Positions 42,750 to 50,736 of a stretch of DNA of 64,000 bases are shown here, in pieces (the stretch's first letter is position 1; each line of letters begins with the position of its first letter). The translations under genes were made by a program, and so were the position numbers. The stretch comes from Telluribacter roseus (GTDB lineage: Bacteria; Bacteroidota; Bacteroidia; Cytophagales; Spirosomataceae), in NCBI RefSeq assembly GCF_017355915.2, contig NZ_JAFEUV020000003.1, forward strand, positions 318,858 through 382,857, in the 5' to 3' direction. Under the pieces are notes generated by a model that made no database searches, had not been told where the DNA came from, and saw only the letters and a list, made by a program, of their open reading frames with translations.

Positions 42750-42913
42750 ATTGAGTGAATGAGTGAGTGGAGATTGAGTGAATTGTGGATGAGTGAATAT
42801 ATAAGGAGCAGTGTAGTGTATACCTGTTTATCCATACTACCATTTCTTCCACTCGTACACCTTAAGCTTATTAGAAGGTTTCCATTCACTCAATCATTCA
42901 ATCACTAATTCAC
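42750..42913. repeat. Inverted-arm word-repeat element (GAGTGAAT type)
   Basis: ATTGAGTGAAT (42750-42760) is the exact inverse complement of ATTCACTCAAT (42884-42894). The left arm continues with GAGTGAGTGG, ATTGAGTGAATT, GATGAGTGAAT up to 42798, and the right arm with CATTCAATCACTAATTCAC to 42913. It lies between convergent genes and could double as a bidirectional transcription stop. Confidence 0.75.
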
Positions 42914-42922
42914 AAATTAATG

Positions 42923-43258
42923 TTATCCTCCGGCTTTCTTGGCTTTGTAGCCTTTGTTCTGGAGCCAGGCCAGTACCTTGTCGCGGTGGTCGCCCTGGAT
43001 GATTACTTCGCCCTCCTTGGCGGCTCCACCGGTTCCGCATACGCCTTTGAGCTGCTTGGTCAGAGCTTCCAGGTCGGCGGTGGTACCTACAAAGCCCTTC
43101 ACTACGGTGGCTACTTTACCACCTCCCTTGCGCTCGAGCCACAGGCGCAGGTCCTGCTGGGCCGGAGCGAGTGTATCGGGCTCATCGGATTGATCGTTCT
43201 GATATTCAAAATCCGGATCGGTGGAGTACACAATGCCGGTGCGGTTTTTCTTAGACAT
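42923..43258 (-). CDS. SUI1/eIF1-like translation factor (YciH family)
   Basis: The 111-residue protein has the SUI1 core: LWLERKGGGKVATVVKGFVG, LTKQLKGVCGTGGAAKEGEVIIQGDH, ending in KGYKAKKAGG. YciH-type proteins bind the 30S subunit and affect start-site fidelity or stress inhibition of initiation. It stands alone, flanked on both sides by word-repeat elements (42750-42913 and 43266-43413). Confidence 0.93.
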   Translation of the reverse strand: MSKKNRTGIVYSTDPDFEYQNDQSDEPDTLAPAQQDLRLWLERKGGGKVATVVKGFVGTTADLEALTKQLKGVCGTGGAAKEGEVIIQGDHRDKVLAWLQNKGYKAKKAGG

Positions 43259-43265
43259 AGGTTTT

Positions 43266-43413
43266 AGCTAAGTGCTGTAGGCTGTATGCTATAAGCAATA
43301 GGCCTTTTGTATGAATAATATATTTTAACTAAATCAACGCATTGTTTACTACGGGCAGAGGCAGTGATACTGAATTTAAAAAGCTTACAGCCTAATGCCT
43401 ACAGCTTAAAGCT
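43266..43413. repeat. Inverted-arm word-repeat element (GCTGTAGGC type)
   Basis: GCTGTAGGC (43274-43282) pairs with GCCTACAGC (43397-43405), and GCTGTATGCT (43281-43290) mirrors AAGCTTACAGC (43381-43391). The interior is AT-rich. It fills the gap between the SUI1-like gene and the lipid kinase gene and shares its word with the arms at 8413-8630. Confidence 0.7.
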
Positions 43414-43416
43414 ACA

Positions 43417-44295
43417 TTAACACACCACCCGCAGGCTCTGCGGTACGATCTGTACCTCTACTCTATTAGTATCCAACAAGTACGGTTCTCCATCATAATG
43501 CACGAGTGCCGGGCCTTCTGTTTCTACCACGGCTTGTGTGACTGGCTCGTAGCTCACATAGGCTGAGGGACACATACCTTTCGAAAACAGGCGGTATACC
43601 AGTGTGGTTCCGTACCATTTGGGAAAAGGCGTGATCGTACATTGCTCCAGCATGCCGTCGGTCAGATCGGCCTGCGGGGCTACCCAGGCATTGTTGCCAA
43701 ACTGACCGGCATTGGCAAAGCTCAGCGAAAAGGCCTGCACAGGCTGGCCGTTCAGCTTATACGTCTGGGGCAGGTAGTTCCAGTAAGCATCCCATGATAC
43801 CTTCAGATACGCCTCAAAGCCACGTTTGGTATGTTGACTGAACAGATGACTGACGTGCGCATCAAAACCTACCCCGGCTACGCAGAAGTACGGGTTGCCG
43901 TTCAGCTGAGCGCTGTCAATGGTAAGGGTTTGGCCGTGTAGTACCCGGTCCAGGGCCGAAGGCAGAGACAGGGGCAGCGCCAGATGACGCGCCAGACCAT
44001 TGCCGGAGCCCAGCGGCAGTATACCTAGCGGAGTAGTGGTATGTAGCAGGGCCCGGGCTACTTCGTTGACCGTGCCATCGCCTCCTACGGCCACTACGGC
44101 TGTCCACTCATTGGCCTTAATACTTTCCCTGACCAGCTCCGTCGCGTGGCTCCGGTACTCGGTAGTAACGGTCCGGACGGCATGGCCTTCCTTTTGAACG
44201 TGTGACTCAATATAGGCCGCTACTTCAGCGGCACTCTGTCCCAGGCGGGTACCGGAGCGGGGATTAAGTATGAACAGGTAAGAGCGCTCGGCCAC
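43417..44295 (-). CDS. Diacylglycerol kinase-family lipid kinase
   Basis: This 292-residue protein starts with GTG (43-residue N-terminal fold SYLFILNPRSG). The catalytic domain shows VVAVGGDGTVNEVARALL and LPLGSGNGLARHLALP, the DAGK_cat nucleotide and lipid sites. Members include diacylglycerol kinases and YegS-like lipid kinases. It starts 3 bp after the stop codon of a 37-residue membrane protein gene on the same strand, which implies one transcript and likely re-initiation to use the GTG. Confidence 0.9.
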   Translation of the reverse strand: MAERSYLFILNPRSGTRLGQSAAEVAAYIESHVQKEGHAVRTVTTEYRSHATELVRESIKANEWTAVVAVGGDGTVNEVARALLHTTTPLGILPLGSGNGLARHLALPLSLPSALDRVLHGQTLTIDSAQLNGNPYFCVAGVGFDAHVSHLFSQHTKRGFEAYLKVSWDAYWNYLPQTYKLNGQPVQAFSLSFANAGQFGNNAWVAPQADLTDGMLEQCTITPFPKWYGTTLVYRLFSKGMCPSAYVSYEPVTQAVVETEGPALVHYDGEPYLLDTNRVEVQIVPQSLRVVC

Positions 44296-44298
44296 AGA

Positions 44299-44412
44299 TC
44301 AGGCAAAAAATAAGAACAGCACCAGGATGAACAGGATAATGAACAGGTAGTACAAGCCATCCACGAATGGGTACTGCTGCCGGTCCAGTTTCTTGAATAA
44401 ATTATTAAACAT
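44299..44412 (-). CDS. 37-residue single-span membrane protein
   Basis: The ATG at 44410-44412 opens MFNNLFKKLDRQQYPFVDG, then a hydrophobic helix of about 17 residues (LYYLFIILFILVLFLFF) to a TGA at 44299. Positive charges precede the helix, which predicts an N-in orientation. It ends 3 bp before the GTG of the lipid kinase gene. The tight spacing and the clear membrane pattern support a real gene. Function unknown; a partner or anchor for the lipid kinase is a guess. Confidence 0.6.
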   Translation of the reverse strand: MFNNLFKKLDRQQYPFVDGLYYLFIILFILVLFLFFA

Positions 44413-44494
44413 AACAGATGGGATGGTTAGGCCGGGTATTACCGGCTATGAGTAGCTTTACAGGTAGTTCCTCTATGAGCCAGAGCCTTTATTC

Positions 44495-44502
44495 TATATT
44501 TG
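44495..44502 (+). promoter_or_regulatory. -7 box of the NTF2-like gene
   Basis: TATATTTG matches TAnnTTTG and predicts transcription from about 44509. This excludes the in-frame ATG at 44500 and supports translation from 44533. No -33 TTTG seen. Confidence 0.5.
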
Positions 44503-44532
44503 AACATAATTTTACAAAAATCCATAAAATAT

Positions 44533-44964
44533 ATGAAAAACCAGCTTGTACTACTAGTGCTTTTGCTAACAGCGGTAGTCGCCAAAGGCCAGACGGCCGA
44601 CGACCGTACAGCCATACTGGGTATTCTGGACCGCCAGACCCGTGACTGGAACTCCGGAAACATAGCCGCCTTTATGAAGGGCTACTGGGAGTCAGATTCG
44701 CTGATGTTCGTGGGCAAAAACGGCGTGACCTACGGCTATCAGAGTACCTACCAAGGGTACCTGAAGCGCTACCCCGACCGGGCTACCATGGGTACTCTGA
44801 AATTCGATATTCTGCATGTAAATTTCCCCGGCAACGATGTTGCCTTTGTAGTAGGAAAGTGGAACCTGACTCGTCCCGAAAAAGGAGACATAGGAGGTCA
44901 TTATACACTACTGTGGCGTCGGATTGATGGTCGCTGGGTCATTGTGTGTGACCATACCAGTTAG
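44533..44964 (+). CDS. Secreted NTF2-like (SnoaL/DUF4440) protein
   Basis: About 143 residues from the ATG at 44533, with a signal peptide (KNQLVLLVLLLTAVVAKGQ). The rest is an NTF2-like cone fold of the DUF4440 type (ILDRQTRDWNSGNIAAFMKGYW, FVGKNGVTYGYQS, HYTLLWRRIDGRWVIVCDHTS). These periplasmic proteins have varied or unknown roles. It is monocistronic. Confidence 0.87.
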   Translation: MKNQLVLLVLLLTAVVAKGQTADDRTAILGILDRQTRDWNSGNIAAFMKGYWESDSLMFVGKNGVTYGYQSTYQGYLKRYPDRATMGTLKFDILHVNFPGNDVAFVVGKWNLTRPEKGDIGGHYTLLWRRIDGRWVIVCDHTS

Positions 44965-45126
44965 CTGAAGATCACCTACTTATGAACTTTCCCCTGTCTG
45001 ACCTGTTGTAAATAGATGCAGGTTACATCATATTTTACTTCTACTTTTTAGCAACTCATATACAGAAGAGGGTTAGATTGCATTAAATATTAACAATCAT
45101 AGTAAGTCATATATAAGAATAGTACA

Positions 45127-46413
45127 ATGAAAAAAAGGCAAAAAGGTGAAAAAAGAGCCATGATCAAGAAAGCGATTAGGCCTGTAACTGATCCTTTAAA
45201 ACCAATAATCAGACCAATCATTAATCCAATTAAAGATCTGGCCGAAAGCGGACGCCTCTCGGGTATTCTGCTGCTCCTGGCAACGGTCATATCCATGACA
45301 CTAGCTAACTCAGCCGTCGGTGATGATTATATTCATTTCTGGGAACAATATGTAGGGGTGGAGCCTCTGCGAAAGACCATCGACCACTGGATCAACGACG
45401 GACTGATGGTGATCTTCTTCTTCTTCGTGGGCTTGGAGATCAAGCGGGAGCTGCTGGAGGGAGAGCTTTCTACGTTCAGGCAGGCCTTATTGCCGGCCGC
45501 TGCGGCCATCGGGGGAGTGGCCTTGCCGGCTTTGATATTCGTACTTTTTAATCCCAACGACCCCGAAGTACATGGTTGGGCCATACCTACGGCTACCGAC
45601 ATTGCTTTTTCTCTGGGTATATTGTCTCTGCTGGGCGATCGGGTTCCTTTCTCGCTGAAGGTGTTTCTTACCGCACTGGCTATCATAGATGACCTTATTG
45701 CAGTACTGGTTATTGCGCTGTTTTACACCGCCGAGATTGACTCTGCTATGCTGATGTACTCAGCCGGTGTCCTGGCAGTACTGGCCGCCTTGAACTTCTT
45801 CAAAGTACGAGTGATAGCACTATATGTACTGATGGGTTTGTTCCTGTGGTTCTACGTGCTGAAGTCAGGAGTACATGCGACCATTGCGGGGGTACTGCTG
45901 GCGATGACCATTCCGCTGGACCAGGTAGATGATATAGAGCACGCCCTGTACAAACCAGTCAACTACCTGATCATGCCTATATTCGCCCTGGCCAATACGG
46001 CTATCTTGCTGCCAGCGGATATAGGTGGTCTGTTATTCTCATCGTTAAGCCTGGGTATCATAGCCGGTCTGTTTATAGGCAAGCCGCTGGGTATCTTCCT
46101 GACGACTTGGGCAGTGGTCAAGACCAAGCTGGTAAAGCTGCCCCTGGGTATGCACTGGCGCCATGTGCTGGGGCTGGGCTTAACGGCAGGTATTGGCTTT
46201 ACCATGTCTATTTTTATAACCAGCCTTTCTTTCGCCGATCTGGATCTGCAGAATGCGGCTAAGCTGGCCATTATGGTCGGAACGCTACTATCGGGTGTTC
46301 TGGGGTTAGTGTGGTTAGCCCGCGCGGACAATCCGGCGACTTCGCCCTACACCGGTGAAGACCTATCGGAGCAGCCAACGGACAATCCCTACCTGGATCC
46401 GGAAAAGCAATAA
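45127..46413 (+). CDS. nhaA: Na+/H+ antiporter NhaA
   Basis: The 428-residue membrane protein has the NhaA signatures: HWINDGLMVIFFFFVGLEIKREL, AIPTATDIAFSLGIL, the paired aspartates in AIIDDLIAVLVIALFY, and HATIAGVLLAM. It expels Na+ or Li+ in exchange for protons. The N-terminus carries about 45 extra basic and proline-rich residues (DPLKPIIRPIINPIKD) before the first helix, longer than E. coli NhaA. A perfect palindromic terminator follows. Confidence 0.95.
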   Translation: MKKRQKGEKRAMIKKAIRPVTDPLKPIIRPIINPIKDLAESGRLSGILLLLATVISMTLANSAVGDDYIHFWEQYVGVEPLRKTIDHWINDGLMVIFFFFVGLEIKRELLEGELSTFRQALLPAAAAIGGVALPALIFVLFNPNDPEVHGWAIPTATDIAFSLGILSLLGDRVPFSLKVFLTALAIIDDLIAVLVIALFYTAEIDSAMLMYSAGVLAVLAALNFFKVRVIALYVLMGLFLWFYVLKSGVHATIAGVLLAMTIPLDQVDDIEHALYKPVNYLIMPIFALANTAILLPADIGGLLFSSLSLGIIAGLFIGKPLGIFLTTWAVVKTKLVKLPLGMHWRHVLGLGLTAGIGFTMSIFITSLSFADLDLQNAAKLAIMVGTLLSGVLGLVWLARADNPATSPYTGEDLSEQPTDNPYLDPEKQ

Positions 46414-46452
46414 AACAAAAAGAGGAGCGGGTACCCGCTCCTCTTTTTGTTT
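46413..46452. terminator. Perfect 40-bp palindromic bidirectional terminator
   Basis: The two halves (46413-46432, 46433-46452) are exact inverse complements with a GAGGAGCGGGT core and A5/T5 tracts. It separates convergent nhaA and the lipoprotein gene. Confidence 0.9.
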
Positions 46453-46466
46453 AGAATCAATGCTGA

Positions 46467-46958
46467 TTATTTACGCTTGAACTCGATAGTGTAACGGTAG
46501 GTTTTGCCATCGTCTTCGTCAACCTCGCTGTATGACCATCCCATGGTGGTTTTGTTAACATCCAGATCGTATTCTGAAACGTCGGTGCCGCTGGTCAGAA
46601 CAATTTTGTTACCTTTTACTTCCCACTTTGAGTTCTGGCCTACACCAAAATCTTCGGCGGCAGCTTCGGCATCCTGACATTCTTTAGGAACATCACCAGT
46701 CAGCGTACCATTGCCTCGGAAGTTAAAGGTGATTCTGGAAAGACAGTCGTTTCCTAGGAACAGGTTTATAACCTGGAGGTAGTCAGATACGCCATCCATC
46801 GCTGGGTCAACTTTAATGGCTGAGATATTCCAGCTTCCTTCTACGCCATTGCCACCACTTGGTGTTGGATCATTGTCATTGTTACAGGCAACGGTAGCAA
46901 AAGCTAGTACGAAAAGCAGTAAGTAGGTGCTACGAAAACGGTACATTAAATTTTTCAT
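46467..46958 (-). CDS. Lipocalin-like lipoprotein
   Basis: The 163-residue protein has a lipoprotein signal ending FATVAC (Cys near 25), then an Asn/Asp/Gly-rich linker (NNDNDPTPSGGNG) and a beta-rich domain opening VEGSWNISAIKVD, typical of small Bacteroidota lipocalin-like lipoproteins. An acidic stretch after the Cys fits lipoprotein surface export signals of this phylum. Function unknown. Confidence 0.75.
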   Translation of the reverse strand: MKNLMYRFRSTYLLLFVLAFATVACNNDNDPTPSGGNGVEGSWNISAIKVDPAMDGVSDYLQVINLFLGNDCLSRITFNFRGNGTLTGDVPKECQDAEAAAEDFGVGQNSKWEVKGNKIVLTSGTDVSEYDLDVNKTTMGWSYSEVDEDDGKTYRYTIEFKRK

Positions 46959-47001
46959 GGGCTTATAATTTTTAGGATTTTAAAAATGTGTTTGAAACGC
47001 A

Positions 47002-47009
47002 CAAAAATA
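47002..47009 (-). promoter_or_regulatory. -7 box of the lipocalin-like lipoprotein gene
   Basis: The minus strand reads TATTTTTG, matching TAnnTTTG, 44 nt before the start codon. No clear -33 box. Confidence 0.42.
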
Positions 47010-47098
47010 AAGAGTCTGCTGATATATGAGTACCGTCAGTAACATAAAAGAGTACAAAAGGCTGAAAAACTTAGTGAACGGCAAATAGGATGGAGCAA

Positions 47099-48085
47099 CT
47101 ACTGGTGCAGGAAGAGGGAGAGCAGTCGCCGGGCGGCTACTACGGGTAGTTCATATCCCTCGCGTACGGCCCGTTCGGTGGCGGCTAGTTGTTGCTGTAC
47201 CGCCGGATGATTGAGAAAATGGTCCTCCAGTGCGTGGCGAATATAGCTGTACATCCAGTCGAGGTGCTGGGCCTGGCGGTTGCGGGTGAAGTAGCCATTC
47301 TGCTGTACCTGCGCGAAGTACTGTTGGATCAGTAGCCACAGCTCGTTGATACCCTGCTTATGTAGAGCCGAACAGGTCACTACCTGGGGCACCCAGCCCG
47401 ACTCCGCGACCGGATATAGATGCAGGGCATTCTGGTATTCCCGTACGGCCTGCTCGGCAGCTTCCTTAGTAGGGCCATCGGCCTTGGTGATGGCAATGGT
47501 ATCGGCCATCTCGATGATGCCCTTCTTAATGCCCTGCAGCTCATCACCCGCACCGGCCAGCATCAGCAGCAGGAAGAAGTCTACCATGCCACGTACCAGC
47601 GTTTCGGACTGGCCTACGCCCACGGTTTCAATGAGTATTACCTCAAAGCCTGCCGCCTCGCACAGCAGCATGGCCTCACGGGTACGACGTGCTACTCCAC
47701 CCAGCGAACTACCGGCAGCCGATGGACGTATGTAGGCCAGGGGATCGTGCGAGAGCTCTTCCATGCGCGTCTTATCCCCCAGTATACTGCCCCCCGACCG
47801 CTGACTGGTAGGATCAATGGCCAGTACGGCCAGTCGCTTGCCCAGGCTGGTGATGTGCCTGCCGAAGGCTTCGATGAAGGTACTCTTGCCTACGCCGGGT
47901 ACGCCGGTAATGCCTATGCGCAGTGACGAGCCCGAATGCGGAAGTACCTGCTCAAGTACCTGCTGGGCCAATTGCTGATCGGCCGGAAGCTGGCTCTCTA
48001 CGAGGGTAATAGCACGGCTCAGGATAATCCTATCTCCAGCAAGTACTCCTTCTACGTAGGCTTCGGCGGTCAGGCGTTTGGGCAT
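47099..48085 (-). CDS. meaB: MeaB/ArgK-family P-loop GTPase (methylmalonyl-CoA mutase chaperone)
   Basis: About 328 residues from the ATG at 48083-48085 (MPKRLTAEAYVEGVLAGDR); the frame is open to 48154, but the extra residues are not family-like. It has the Walker A GITGVPGVGKSTF, AIDPTSQRSGGSILGDKTRM, VETVGVGQSE (as IETVGVGQSE) and the base motif TKADG. MeaB proteins guard adenosylcobalamin loading of methylmalonyl-CoA mutase. The mutase genes are not adjacent. Confidence 0.94.
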   Translation of the reverse strand: MPKRLTAEAYVEGVLAGDRIILSRAITLVESQLPADQQLAQQVLEQVLPHSGSSLRIGITGVPGVGKSTFIEAFGRHITSLGKRLAVLAIDPTSQRSGGSILGDKTRMEELSHDPLAYIRPSAAGSSLGGVARRTREAMLLCEAAGFEVILIETVGVGQSETLVRGMVDFFLLLMLAGAGDELQGIKKGIIEMADTIAITKADGPTKEAAEQAVREYQNALHLYPVAESGWVPQVVTCSALHKQGINELWLLIQQYFAQVQQNGYFTRNRQAQHLDWMYSYIRHALEDHFLNHPAVQQQLAATERAVREGYELPVVAARRLLSLFLHQ

Positions 48086-48210
48086 AGAGGCTTCGTTTAT
48101 AACTGGACAGCTAAGAAAGATACAATACGGAGCAGGGTTTGTTTCAGCTATCACATAAAGTACTGCATTGTGAAAGCTATATAGCGAATTTCCTGAATCA
48201 TAGAAAACAG

Positions 48211-48262
48211 CAATTGGTCACTGGTCATTGGACACTGGTCACTGTTGTTACTGGTCACTGAC
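48211..48262. repeat. Word-repeat tract (GGTCACTGG type)
   Basis: GGTCACTGGTCATTGGACAC (48216-48235) continues as TGGTCACTG and CTGGTCACTG to 48260. It runs into the ispD stop codon, and GGTCACTGACC (48253-48263) is itself a small palindrome. It resembles the words in the other elements but has no separate second arm. Confidence 0.6.
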
Positions 48263-48926
48263 CTAAAAAGGCTTTCGCCCACAGAAGGTCCTCCGGCGTC
48301 GTGATCTTGATATTCTCGTAAGCTCCTTCTATCAGATGGATGGAGTACCCTGCGTGCTCCAGTACGCTGGCGCAGTCGGTGAAGGTAGGTAGGTACTCGG
48401 TATGGAAAGCCTGCCGCATCCAGTCGAGTCGGAAGGTCTGCGGAGTCTGGATCAGGCGATAGGCTTCGCGGTCTACGGCCTGGTTGGTACCATCCGTGTT
48501 CACCAGGCGGGCTGAGTCTTTGAGAGGTACGCAGGTAACGGCTGTACCGGCTTCGGCGGCCTTCTGGTACCCGCGGGCGATGATCTCCTGCGGAATAAAA
48601 GGCCGCACCCCATCGTGTACGGCTACCAGTCCCTCTTCGGCTGTTATACTTTGCAGTCCATTGCGTACAGAATGAAAGCGGGTTTCGCCACCGGCTACCA
48701 GCTGGTAGTCCAGCTCAATAGGGTACTGCTCACAAAGGTCCTGCCACACCTCAAACTGGCTCTCGGGAAGTACCAGCCGGATCGACAGCTGGGCCGAGTA
48801 CTGCCGGAAGGCCAGCAACGTGTGCATCAGGATCGGGCGACCAGCTACGGCTATAAACTGCTTGGGTATATCACTTTTCATGCGGCTTCCGCTGCCGCCC
48901 GCAACGATAATGGCAAATTCTTGCAT
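48255..48926 (-). CDS. ispD: 2-C-methyl-D-erythritol 4-phosphate cytidylyltransferase
   Basis: About 223 residues from the ATG at 48924-48926 (MQEFAIIVAGGSGSRM). The longer frame to 48950 would start inside the terminator at 48948-48985. It has the CTP-binding GGSGSRMKSDIPKQF, AVHDGVRPF, TCVPLKDSARLV and RLIQTPQTF signatures of IspD, the third step of the MEP isoprenoid pathway. The stop codon lies in a GGTCACTG word repeat. Confidence 0.94.
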   Translation of the reverse strand: MQEFAIIVAGGSGSRMKSDIPKQFIAVAGRPILMHTLLAFRQYSAQLSIRLVLPESQFEVWQDLCEQYPIELDYQLVAGGETRFHSVRNGLQSITAEEGLVAVHDGVRPFIPQEIIARGYQKAAEAGTAVTCVPLKDSARLVNTDGTNQAVDREAYRLIQTPQTFRLDWMRQAFHTEYLPTFTDCASVLEHAGYSIHLIEGAYENIKITTPEDLLWAKAFLGQ

Positions 48927-48947
48927 GGTACAGGTAGGTATATCAAG

Positions 48948-48985
48948 CAAAAAGTCAGAAGCCCCCGGGGGCTTCTGACTTTTTG
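48948..48985. terminator. Perfect 38-bp palindromic terminator between queA and ispD
   Basis: The halves 48948-48966 and 48967-48985 are exact inverse complements (A5, GTCAGAAG, C5 / G5, CTTCTGAC, T5). On the minus strand it terminates queA transcripts just before ispD. Confidence 0.88.
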
Positions 48986-49002
48986 ATACAGTGAGTTCTG
49001 GA

Positions 49003-50052
49003 TTATATAATCAACATGGCGTCGCCGTAGGTGAAGAACTTGTACTTCTCCTTAATAGCTAGCTGATAGGCTTTCATTACCAGGTCATAACCGCCAAAGG
49101 CGCAGGCTGTCATCAGCAGGATGGACTCCGGTAGCTGGAAGTTGGTGATCATGGCGTTGCCAATCTTGAAGTCGTAGGGGGGGAAGATAAACTTATCCGT
49201 CCAGCCTTCTACCGACTTCAGGTGGCCGCTGGCCGTTACCGACGACTCAATGGCCTTCATAGAGGTAGTACCTACCGCACATACCCGCTTGCCGTTATCC
49301 AAAGCCTTATTTACAATGTCGGCACTGCCTTGTGTAATAAAGTAGTTTTCGGAGTCAGTCTTGTGCTTGGTCAGGTCTTCTACGTCCACGTTGCGGAAAG
49401 TACCTAAGCCCACGTGCAGCGTAACCGGAGCAAAGTGTACTCCTTTGATCTCGAGGCGCTTCATAATGGCCTTAGTGAAATGCATACCCGCGGTAGGGGC
49501 AGCCACGGCACCCAGATTCTGCGCAAATATAGTCTGGAAGCGCTCGCGGTCGGCGTTTTCGACCTTACGGCGGGAGATGATCTCGGGCGGAAGCGGCGTT
49601 TCACCCAGCTGATCTACCAGTTTCATAAACTCCTCGTTGGTACCATCGTACAGGAAGCGAATGGTACGTCCGCGGGAGGTAGTATTGTCAATCACTTCGG
49701 CTACCAGGTCGCTATCACCAAAGTACAGCTTGTTACCTACCCGGATTTTACGGGCCGGATCTACCAGTACGTCCCAGAGGCGCATTTCGCGGTTGAGCTC
49801 GCGGAGCAGGAATACTTCAATCTTAGCACCGGTCTTTTCTTTCTGTCCGTACAGACGGGCCGGAAATACGCGGGTGTCGTTGATCACCATCACGTCACCG
49901 TCATCGAAGTAGTTAATAATGTCGCCAAAGGTTTTATGTTCGATTTCACCGGTTTTGCGGTGAACGACCATCAGGCGGGCTTCGCCACGTTCGGAAGGAT
50001 GAAGAGCAATTAGACTTTGGGGAAGATCAAACTTAAATTCTGATAGCTTCAT
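49003..50052 (-). CDS. queA: S-adenosylmethionine:tRNA ribosyltransferase-isomerase
   Basis: The 349-residue enzyme transfers and isomerises the ribosyl group of SAM onto preQ1-modified tRNA in queuosine synthesis. Signatures: [44 protein letters not shown] and [10 protein letters not shown], with [12 protein letters not shown] near the end. It is followed by a strong terminator, so it forms its own unit. Confidence 0.96.
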   Translation of the reverse strand: MKLSEFKFDLPQSLIALHPSERGEARLMVVHRKTGEIEHKTFGDIINYFDDGDVMVINDTRVFPARLYGQKEKTGAKIEVFLLRELNREMRLWDVLVDPARKIRVGNKLYFGDSDLVAEVIDNTTSRGRTIRFLYDGTNEEFMKLVDQLGETPLPPEIISRRKVENADRERFQTIFAQNLGAVAAPTAGMHFTKAIMKRLEIKGVHFAPVTLHVGLGTFRNVDVEDLTKHKTDSENYFITQGSADIVNKALDNGKRVCAVGTTSMKAIESSVTASGHLKSVEGWTDKFIFPPYDFKIGNAMITNFQLPESILLMTACAFGGYDLVMKAYQLAIKEKYKFFTYGDAMLII

Positions 50053-50197
50053 AGCTTATAGTCAATGGGAGTCAACGGGGCGGCAAAGAGTGCACTTACA
50101 CAGAATAAAAGCACCTATTGACTGGTTTCTTTATAATTTATATCTTATAAAATGGTATCACAAAAAATAAGACCGCAAAAATAGTCAATTTATTGAT

Positions 50198-50217
50198 ACA
50201 GTATGCAAGAATACTGT
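50198..50217. promoter_or_regulatory. Dyad upstream of queA
   Basis: ACAGTAT (50198-50204) and ATACTGT (50211-50217) are inverse complements 6 bp apart in AT-rich DNA, about 150 bp before the queA start. A possible operator. Around it (50053-50405) I see no gene. Confidence 0.3.
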
Positions 50218-50405
50218 CACTTTTACACATATAGTATACAGAAGGAGAAGCCCGCTGTACTCTTACCAATTACCTTAGAATCCGCTACCGGAGCGTTAGA
50301 GGTTGATATGTGGCTATTTATAGTAACCGGATATCCTCAAAATGGTTTATAGGTGACAGCAGTCGACGAATTATACTATACCGCTTCTCAACTAATAAGT
50401 TTAGC

Positions 50406-50514
50406 CTACTCAACCACCATCCGATCTATCTCAGCAATAAGAGGAAGTGAATGGGTGAGGGCAGTGATGATACGCTGGTACTGCATACTATCCTCGCCGG
50501 TAAGTGTGTGACCC
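50406..50514 (-). pseudogene. 3' fragment of a type ISP restriction-modification C-terminal domain gene
   Basis: This 109-bp segment matches 54741-54849 with 9 mismatches and no gaps by my count. On the minus strand it still reads GHTLTGEDSMQYQRI...RMVVE and a TAG stop, so the frame is kept, with only two of 35 residues changed. There is no start codon or upstream domain, so it is a relic. Sequence similarity ends abruptly on both sides. It lies in the same orientation as the longer copy beyond the large AT-rich gene. Confidence 0.85.
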
Positions 50515-50736
50515 TTACAATTAACTTGCCAAGATAGCCGTGAAAGCCAAATGGGAATGTGTTGCTTTCATCGATATTTCGTCCGCTCACATTTTACATT
50601 ACCGTAAGTAGGCTTTGGTGTCGCTATATTTAATGGAATGACCTTAAACTTAGTACCGATGCATTTTCGGCATAATAGCTGCATTCAATTAAATTTATAC
50701 TTTTATAGGCTATAAACTCTCATCCCTCCTAATTTG
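50515..50736. other. AT-rich upstream region of the large BNR protein gene
   Basis: About 220 bp of AT-rich DNA without an ORF. It should contain the promoter of the 50737 gene (for instance TATACTTTTATAG near 50696), but no consensus box stands out. Confidence 0.35.

Noticed and set aside
42750-43413. CRISPR array
   Set aside because: The repeats are degenerate short words in inverted arms without regular unit length, constant spacers or cas genes.
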